Origin: an uncultured Collinsella sp.
GTDB lineage: Bacteria; Actinomycetota; Coriobacteriia; Coriobacteriales; Coriobacteriaceae
DNA: 6,107 nucleotides
Assembly: GCA_902470265.1 (NCBI GenBank)
Contig: CABRFW010000103.1
Location: forward strand, 1 to 6,107
Direction: 5' to 3'
The position numbers were made by a program, and so were the translations under genes. Shown piece after piece: positions 1 through 6,107 of the stretch (position 1 is its first letter; every line of letters begins with the position of its first letter). Below the pieces are notes generated by a model, which saw nothing but the letters and a program-made list of their open reading frames with translations, did not search any database and had not been told where the DNA came from.

Positions 1-85
1 CCCAGGACCTGACCGAGCGAAAACCTTGCGCCCGGCCTTCGGCGGCGCGGCCGGATGGTGGAATTGTGTGCAGCCCGGTTTTCCG
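1..85. other. Upstream intergenic sequence, no gene recognised
   Basis: I see no convincing coding region here. Two forward frames are open over short distances, but neither gives a recognisable protein end. A GC-rich inverted repeat (CCGGCC at 32-37, GGCCGG at 49-54, 11-nt loop) could form a hairpin. On the + strand it is not followed by a T tract. On the - strand the nearest T run comes about 9 nt after the hairpin, so it is a weak terminator candidate for either strand. In many bacteria rplK and rplA lie upstream of rplJ, but nothing in these bases shows that. Confidence 0.4.
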
Positions 86-114
86 TTGACCGACGCCGGG
101 GTCCCCGCCATAAT
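86..114 (+). promoter_or_regulatory. Promoter of the rplJ-rplL unit
   Basis: A -35 element TTGACC (86-91) and a -10 element CATAAT (109-114) are separated by exactly 17 bp. Each matches the housekeeping sigma-factor consensus at five of six positions. The predicted start is near 121, just upstream of the L10 leader RNA, which is where this promoter should lie. The 17-bp spacer contains a perfect dyad (97-107), listed separately. This is the best promoter match in the window, consistent with strong expression of a ribosomal-protein unit. Confidence 0.8.
97..107. promoter_or_regulatory. Perfect dyad inside the rplJ promoter spacer
   Basis: CGGGG-T-CCCCG is an 11-bp perfect inverted repeat centred on position 102, almost midway between the -35 and -10 elements. 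A protein bound there would compete directly with RNA polymerase or distort the spacer. It could also be a chance GC-rich palindrome. No regulator is identified. Confidence 0.3.
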
Positions 115-120
115 ACTTTC

Positions 121-228
121 GGTTCACGCACGAATCCGCTGCCAGAGACAGCCGGCGCAAACGGGTCTTACCCGCGAGCTTAATGGGACTTCCCGCCAGC
201 CGAGGTGGTCGAGTAGATATGTCTTCTC
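121..228 (+). promoter_or_regulatory. Ribosomal protein L10 leader RNA
   Basis: This is the untranslated leader of rplJ and resembles the L10 leader family of Firmicutes and Actinobacteria. Characteristic blocks are visible: AGAGACAG (144-151), GAGCTTAAT (176-184) and CCGAGGTGG (200-208). Between them, GGCG (154-157) can pair with CGCC (194-197), enclosing two small hairpins: CGGG/CCCG (162-174) and GGG/CCC (185-194). A further hairpin follows at 210-229 (four pairs, a T-T mismatch, three pairs, loop TATG). In the family, the L10-L12 complex binds this RNA when it exceeds its rRNA target and lowers expression of its own operon. The position between promoter and rplJ, and the terminator at its 3' end, fit that role. 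Exact boundaries are estimated. Confidence 0.85.
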
Positions 229-265
229 GCCCCCGTCGCTCATGCAGCGCGGGGGCTTTCTTTTT
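229..265 (+). terminator. Intrinsic terminator in the rplJ leader (attenuator)
   Basis: GCCCCCG (229-235) pairs perfectly with CGGGGGC (250-256). Inside, CGCT (237-240) pairs with AGCG (246-249) around a five-base loop, leaving one bulged T at 236. The tract TTTCTTTTT (257-265) follows directly. This is a textbook rho-independent terminator lying between the promoter and the rplJ start, so it should act as an attenuator. In the Bacillus subtilis version of this system, L10-L12 binding to the leader favours termination. I could not identify a clear mutually exclusive antiterminator helix by eye. Confidence 0.85.
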
Positions 266-280
266 GGACATGCCCCCGTC
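229..280 (+). repeat. 9-nt direct repeat duplicating the terminator arm
   Basis: GCCCCCGTC occurs at 229-237, where it contains the 5' arm of the attenuator, and again at 272-280. The second copy can pair with the same 3' arm (250-256), placing the T tract in a 15-nt loop. It is transcribed after the terminator decision point, so it cannot be a simple antiterminator. It might stabilise or remodel the leader in read-through transcripts, or be coincidental. Confidence 0.45.
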
Positions 281-330
281 ACGTCCTTGTGGCGGACCGT
301 GCCCGGAAAGAATTCGAGGAGGTGTAATTC

Positions 331-852
331 ATGCCCCAGCAGTACAAAATCGACAAGGTTGCAGAGATCGAGTCCCGTATCGCCGAGAACGCCGGTCTGT
401 TCGTCGTCAACTACAACGGTCTGACGGTTAAGCAGGCTCAGGAGCTGCGTCATCAGCTTCGCGAGTGCGGCGCCGAGATGAAGGTCTACAAGAACAACCT
501 GGTCAAGATCGCTCTCAAGAACCAGGAGCAGCCCGAGCTCGACGAGATCCTCGCCGGCCCCGTCGCTTATGTGTTCTACGAGTCCGAGCCGGTCGAGGCC
601 GCTAAGGCCCTTAAGGACTTCTCCGCTAAGTCCAAGGGCGTCCTTGAGATCAAGGGCGGTATCTCCGACGGCAAGGCCGTTTCCGCTGATGATGTTAAGG
701 CTATCGCCGAGCTGCCCACCAAGGATCAGCTTCTCGGCCAGATCGCCGGTCTCATCTCCGGTTTCGCTCGCGACATCGCTGTCTGCGTCAACGGCGTTTC
801 CTCTGGTCTCGCTCGTTCGATCCAGCAGGTCTCCGAGCAGAAGGCAGCCTAG
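331..852 (+). CDS. rplJ: 50S ribosomal protein L10
   Basis: The 173-residue product is the stalk-base protein L10 (uL10). It anchors L7/L12 dimers to 23S rRNA and helps recruit translation GTPases. The N-terminal domain (about residues 1-100) contains the typical LFVVNYNGLTVKQAQELR segment (23-40), followed by KVYKNNLVKIAL (51-62). The C-terminal part (about 132-173) is the helical region that carries L12 dimers in this family. Length is normal. The ATG at 331 is preceded by an excellent Shine-Dalgarno site, AGGAGGT (317-323), with a 7-nt gap. It is the first gene of an rplJ-rplL unit under an L10 leader and attenuator, so autoregulation by its own product is expected. One cysteine pair member (C46) lies in the N-terminal domain and another (C152) in the L12-binding helix. 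I see no sign of damage. Confidence 0.97.
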   Translation: MPQQYKIDKVAEIESRIAENAGLFVVNYNGLTVKQAQELRHQLRECGAEMKVYKNNLVKIALKNQEQPELDEILAGPVAYVFYESEPVEAAKALKDFSAKSKGVLEIKGGISDGKAVSADDVKAIAELPTKDQLLGQIAGLISGFARDIAVCVNGVSSGLARSIQQVSEQKAA

Positions 853-867
853 TTGCTGTTTTCACCC

Positions 868-935
868 GCGGCGGCAACGCCGCACCCCTGGCGCATTCGC
901 GCTGTGTTTTAACTGATCTCCGTGCACAGACACGG
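868..935 (+). other. Hairpin cluster in the rplJ-rplL intergenic gap
   Basis: Three small stem-loops are packed into the 102-nt gap. The first is GCGGCG-GCAA-CGCCGC (868-883), a perfect six-pair stem capped by a GNRA-type tetraloop. The second is GCGC-ATTC-GCGC (891-902), followed by TGTGTTTT (903-910), which resembles a weak terminator. The third is CCGTG-CACAGA-CACGG (920-935), which stops 5 nt before the rplL Shine-Dalgarno site. L12 is needed in several copies per L10, so partial termination, RNA processing or translation tuning here is plausible, but none is shown by sequence alone. Confidence 0.5.
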
Positions 936-954
936 AAACCGAAAGGACTTAGAA

Positions 955-1332
955 ATGGCTAAGCTTACCACCGATGAGATCATCGATGCTCTTAAGGAAA
1001 TGACCCTTCTCGAGGCTTCCGAGCTCGTCAAGGCTATCGAGGACACCTTCGGCGTTTCCGCCGCTGCTCCTGCCGCTGTTGTCGCCGCTCCCGCTGCTGG
1101 CGCTGCTGAGGCCGAGGAGAAGACCGAGTTTGACGTCGTGCTCGAGGGCTTCGGCGACAACAAGATCCAGGTCATCAAGGCCGTCCGTGAGCTCACCAAC
1201 CTTGGCCTGAAGGAGGCCAAGGAGGTCGTCGAGGGCGCTCCCAAGGCTGTTCTCGAGGGTGCCAAGAAGGAGGACGCCGAGGCTGCCAAGGAGAAGCTCG
1301 AGGCTGCTGGCGCTGCTGTCACCCTCAAGTAA
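955..1332 (+). CDS. rplL: 50S ribosomal protein L7/L12
   Basis: The 125-residue acidic product is the multicopy stalk protein bL12, which binds and stimulates elongation, initiation and release GTPases. Residues 1-33 form the N-terminal dimerisation and L10-binding segment (TTDEIIDALKEMTLLEASEL at 5-24). Residues 34-55 are the Ala/Pro/Val-rich flexible hinge. Residues 57-125 are the globular factor-binding domain, with the conserved IQVIKAVRELTNLGLKEAK (71-89) and VEGAPKAVLEG (92-102) motifs. Length is typical. I chose the ATG at 955 because it gives the conserved MAKLT start and is preceded by AAAGGA (942-947) with a 7-nt gap. The in-frame GTG at 922 would add eleven non-homologous residues. 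It is cotranscribed with rplJ and closed by a strong terminator. Confidence 0.97.
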   Translation: MAKLTTDEIIDALKEMTLLEASELVKAIEDTFGVSAAAPAAVVAAPAAGAAEAEEKTEFDVVLEGFGDNKIQVIKAVRELTNLGLKEAKEVVEGAPKAVLEGAKKEDAEAAKEKLEAAGAAVTLK

Positions 1333-1360
1333 TCAGGCTTTCTCGTCAGATTTCTTTGCA

Positions 1361-1399
1361 GACGGGGTTCGCATTGCGAGCCCCGTCTTTTTTGTTTTT
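1361..1399 (+). terminator. Strong terminator after rplL
   Basis: GACGGGG (1361-1367) pairs with CCCCGTC (1381-1387). The stem continues inward through one G-T wobble and four further pairs to a three-base loop (1373-1375), giving 12 pairs in total. Six T residues (1388-1393), a G and five more T residues follow. Read-through should be low, so it separates the ribosomal-protein unit from galU and rpoB. Confidence 0.92.
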
Positions 1400-1471
1400 C
1401 GGTCCCTCGACATCGGTTGCTCTAACTGCCATGTTCTGTGATTTGCGTCGTATCGGGCGCCCTGCCGTTGG

Positions 1472-1505
1472 GCAATAAAATTGCACCATTCGAGCAATAA
1501 TTTGC
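1472..1505. promoter_or_regulatory. Tandem GCAAT dyads upstream of galU
   Basis: Two similar imperfect palindromes lie in tandem: GCAAT-AAA-ATTGC (1472-1484) and GCAA-TAAT-TTGC (1494-1505). Their starts are 22 bp apart, about two turns of B-DNA, so both would face the same side. They sit roughly 50-85 bp upstream of the predicted galU transcription start, a position compatible with an activator or upstream operator. A related GCAATTT lies in the leader at 1576-1582. No regulator is identified and the AT-rich composition makes chance possible. Confidence 0.35.
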
Positions 1506-1522
1506 GTTGACCTGCTGAAGAA

Positions 1523-1550
1523 TTGTCTCTGCCTTGTAGCGACATATAGT
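1523..1550 (+). promoter_or_regulatory. Likely galU promoter
   Basis: TTGTCT (1523-1528) and TATAGT (1545-1550) are spaced by 16 bp. The -10 matches consensus at five of six positions and the -35 at four. The predicted start near 1557 leaves a leader of about 90 nt. A better-looking -35 (TTGACC at 1507-1512) has no -10 at usable spacing, so I prefer this pair. A promoter is needed here because of the strong terminator upstream. Confidence 0.6.
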
Positions 1551-1586
1551 TCCAGCGGTAAGATGCTTGGGTATCGCAATTTGGTC

Positions 1587-1628
1587 TGCGGCTGTGTGCC
1601 GCACGCATGGGGCGCTTTTGCGCCTGCG
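1587..1628 (+). other. Two abutting hairpins in the galU leader
   Basis: TGCGGC-TGTGT-GCCGCA (1587-1603) forms a perfect six-pair stem. Directly next to it, CGCA (1604-1607) pairs with TGCG (1625-1628), enclosing GGCGC-TTTT-GCGCC (1611-1624) with a three-base bulge. The second structure ends one base before the AAGGA ribosome-binding site (1630-1634), so it could influence ribosome access. I recognise no known riboswitch family. Confidence 0.45.
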
Positions 1629-1646
1629 AAAGGATCTTTGAATAAC

Positions 1647-2555
1647 ATGAAGGCAATCATCCCCGCCGCCGGTCTTGGCACGCGTTTTCTGCCTGGCACC
1701 AAGTGCACGCCCAAAGAGATGCTGCCGGTGCTCGACAAGCCCGTCATTCAGTATGTCGTTGAGGAGGCGCTCGACCCCGAGGAGGTCGACGATGCCATCA
1801 TCGTTACTTCTCCCGGCAAGCCTGAGCTGCTGAACTACTTCCAGCCCGATCGCTCGCTCGAGAACCTGCTGCGCGAGCGCGGCAAGAACGCCTATGCCGA
1901 TGCCGTCGCCCACGCTGGCGGTATGCCGGTCGACTTCCGTTATCAGTACGAGCCCAAGGGCCTCGGCCATGCTATCCGCTCTGCTGCCGACGCCGTGGCA
2001 GGGGAGAACTTCCTGGTTCTTCTGGGCGACTACGTTGTGCCTAACCGCGACATCTGCGACAAGATGCTCGCCGTTTCCAAGGAGCACGGTGGGGCTTCGG
2101 TTATCGCCGTCGCTGCTTGCTCGCCCGAGGAAGTCAGCCGCTACGGCGTTATCGCCGGCGAGCGCGTCGGTTCGCTCGAGGGCGCCGAGGACGTTGCCGA
2201 TGCAGAGCCGGGCGCTGTCTGGCGCATCGGCGGTCTGGTCGAGAAGCCCGCTCCCGAGGCGGCTCCGTCCAACCTGTACATTGTCGGCCGTTATCTGCTG
2301 AGCCCGCTGGTCATGGACCTGCTCGCTGATCAGCAGGCCGGCAAGGGCGGCGAGATTCAGCTCACCGACGCCATGGCCCGCTCGCTCGACCGCGAGGCTA
2401 TGTACGCTGTCGTTATCGACCCGCTGTCGGGCTACGACACCGGCACCCCGTCTGGCTGGATGGCAACCAACGCCCTCATGGCCGCAAGCGATTCTCGCTT
2501 TGCCGATGCCTTCTGGGACGCCATCGACGAGCGCGGCGGATTGATGCGCAAGTAA
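1647..2555 (+). CDS. galU: UTP–glucose-1-phosphate uridylyltransferase
   Basis: The 302-residue cytoplasmic enzyme makes UDP-glucose from UTP and glucose 1-phosphate, supplying galactose metabolism, glycolipids and cell-surface polysaccharides. The nucleotide-binding loop GLGTRFLPGTK (9-19) is followed by PKEMLPVLDKPVIQYVVEEA (22-41). Further family motifs are KGLGHA (104-109), LLGD (125-128, probable metal-binding Asp128), VEKP (198-201, catalytic-type Lys200), APSNLYIVGRY (206-216) and GEIQLTDA (235-242). The C-terminal YDTGTPSGW (263-271) resembles actinobacterial GalU rather than the enterobacterial form. Length is typical. The ATG at 1647 gives the conserved MKAIIPAAG start, with AAGGA (1630-1634) 12 nt upstream, somewhat far; an in-frame TTG at 1638 is too close to that site. 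The gene has its own promoter candidate and terminator. Its position between rplL and rpoB is unusual. Confidence 0.95.
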   Translation: MKAIIPAAGLGTRFLPGTKCTPKEMLPVLDKPVIQYVVEEALDPEEVDDAIIVTSPGKPELLNYFQPDRSLENLLRERGKNAYADAVAHAGGMPVDFRYQYEPKGLGHAIRSAADAVAGENFLVLLGDYVVPNRDICDKMLAVSKEHGGASVIAVAACSPEEVSRYGVIAGERVGSLEGAEDVADAEPGAVWRIGGLVEKPAPEAAPSNLYIVGRYLLSPLVMDLLADQQAGKGGEIQLTDAMARSLDREAMYAVVIDPLSGYDTGTPSGWMATNALMAASDSRFADAFWDAIDERGGLMRK

Positions 2556-2577
2556 GCCTTCGGGCATCGACATTTAC

Positions 2578-2608
2578 GCGCGCGGACTTCGGTTCGCGCC
2601 CGTTTTTT
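2578..2608 (+). terminator. Terminator after galU
   Basis: CGCGGAC (2581-2587) pairs with GTTCGCG (2592-2598), including one G-T pair, around the very stable C(TTCG)G tetraloop. G2580-C2599 adds an eighth pair. Six T residues (2603-2608) follow after CCG. It lies 22 nt past the galU stop and should isolate rpoB from galU transcription. Confidence 0.88.
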
Positions 2609-2631
2609 ATAAGAGCTGCGATTGCCGGCTC

Positions 2632-2664
2632 TCTGTTCACAGAAAATATATGAACAGATGTTCG
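2632..2664. promoter_or_regulatory. LexA-like palindrome with an extra half-site
   Basis: GAACA-GA-TGTTC (2652-2663) is a perfect palindrome within TGAACAGATGTTCG (2651-2664). It fits the Gram-positive/actinobacterial SOS box pattern CGAACRNRYGTTY except at the first base. A further TGTTC half-site lies upstream, so TCTGTTCA (2632-2639) and TGAACAGA (2651-2658) also form a perfect 8-bp inverted repeat across 11 bp. It sits in an AT-rich patch about 110 bp before the predicted rpoB start. Another palindrome-binding regulator is equally possible. Confidence 0.45.
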
Positions 2665-2741
2665 ATACACATACATCTACCTGCGTGTTTTCTGCCGAAA
2701 AACTTTGCTACTCCAAAAACTCAATCGCGTCAAGGCTTTTC

Positions 2742-2769
2742 TTGCCCAACGGTCGGTACCTGATAAACT
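2742..2769 (+). promoter_or_regulatory. Likely rpoB promoter
   Basis: TTGCCC (2742-2747) and TAAACT (2764-2769) are separated by 16 bp and each matches consensus at four of six positions. The predicted start near 2776 gives a leader of about 67 nt. The sequence just upstream contains A tracts (2698-2702 and 2715-2719) that might act as an upstream element. A promoter is expected because a terminator closes galU, but this exact pair is only moderately convincing. Confidence 0.5.
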
Positions 2770-2785
2770 ATTAGGTTGCGATAAC

Positions 2786-2806
2786 TGGCGAAGCTATGCC
2801 TCGCCA
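2786..2806 (+). other. Hairpin in the rpoB leader
   Basis: TGGCGA (2786-2791) pairs perfectly with TCGCCA (2801-2806); inside, GC (2793-2794) can pair with GC (2798-2799) across one mismatch, leaving a TAT loop. It lies 20 nt upstream of the rpoB Shine-Dalgarno site and is not followed by a T tract, so it is not a terminator. It may stabilise the 5' end of the mRNA or be a binding site. Confidence 0.45.
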
Positions 2807-2842
2807 ACCCACCGAGCATTTCCGTGAAGGAGGAAAAACCTG

Positions 2843-6107
<3,265 letters not shown>

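Noticed and set aside
32..54. A GC-rich hairpin as terminator of an upstream gene
   Set aside because: The stem is only six pairs with an 11-nt loop and no T tract follows on the + strand.
26..424. A 132-codon + strand frame over the rplJ promoter and leader
   Set aside because: It runs through a clear promoter, leader RNA and terminator and overlaps rplJ in another frame; the product is unrecognisable.
922..954. An upstream in-frame GTG start for rplL
   Set aside because: It would add eleven residues unlike any L7/L12, and the GTG lies inside a hairpin; ATG at 955 has a good ribosome site and the conserved N-terminus.
1507..1512. TTGACC as the galU -35 element
   Set aside because: No acceptable -10 lies 15-19 bp downstream; the TTGTCT/TATAGT pair at 1523-1550 is better spaced.
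1563..1646. An upstream in-frame ATG start for galU
   Set aside because: It would add 28 residues with no GalU homology ahead of the conserved MKAIIPAAG start and would span the leader hairpins.
1422..2573. A 383-codon open frame on the - strand across galU
   Set aside because: It is codon-register antisense to galU, for the same codon-usage reason, and it runs across the terminator and promoter sequences of galU.
2476..2676. A 66-codon - strand frame starting near the SOS-like palindrome
   Set aside because: I considered it as a possible LexA-controlled small gene. It has no clear ribosome site, overlaps the galU terminator and 3' end, and its translation looks random.

Overview
This window is a GC-rich chromosomal segment carrying housekeeping genes, all on the + strand: rplJ (ribosomal protein L10), rplL (L7/L12), galU (UTP–glucose-1-phosphate uridylyltransferase) and the first 1088 codons of rpoB (RNA polymerase beta subunit), which runs off the right edge. 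The RpoB sequence is of the actinobacterial type and lacks the large beta insertion (SI2) of enterobacteria. GalU also ends in an actinobacterial-looking motif. Together with the moderately high GC content, strong Shine-Dalgarno sites and rho-independent terminators, this suggests an actinobacterium of the Coriobacteriia (Collinsella/Olsenella-like). That placement is inferred from recall, not from a search.

Layout. Positions 1-85 hold nothing I recognise. A sigma-70-type promoter (86-114) drives an L10 leader RNA (about 121-228) that ends in a strong intrinsic terminator (229-265), i.e. an attenuator in front of rplJ (331-852). rplL (955-1332) follows after a 102-nt gap rich in small hairpins, and a very strong terminator (1361-1399) closes the rplJL unit. 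A 247-nt spacer then carries a GCAAT-type repeat pair, a promoter (1523-1550) and two leader hairpins before galU (1647-2555). A UUCG-tetraloop terminator (2578-2608) follows galU. A 234-nt AT-richer spacer holds a LexA-like palindrome (2651-2664), a promoter candidate (2742-2769) and a leader hairpin. rpoB begins with GTG at 2843.

How it works together. L10 and L12 form the ribosomal stalk, and the leader plus attenuator is the expected autoregulatory device. In most bacteria rpoB directly follows rplL and shares its transcript. Here a sugar-nucleotide gene and two terminators lie between them, so rpoB appears to be transcribed from its own promoter and uncoupled from L10 control.

The most unusual observation is inside RpoB. 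Just after the rifampicin-region motif ending GPGGL, the almost invariant eight residues (S/T)RERAGFE are replaced by a 16-residue basic, Ser/Thr-rich stretch, with canonical VRDVH resuming immediately. This is the fork loop 2 position beside the active site. The reading frame and both flanks are intact, so it looks like a genuine remodelled loop rather than an error.
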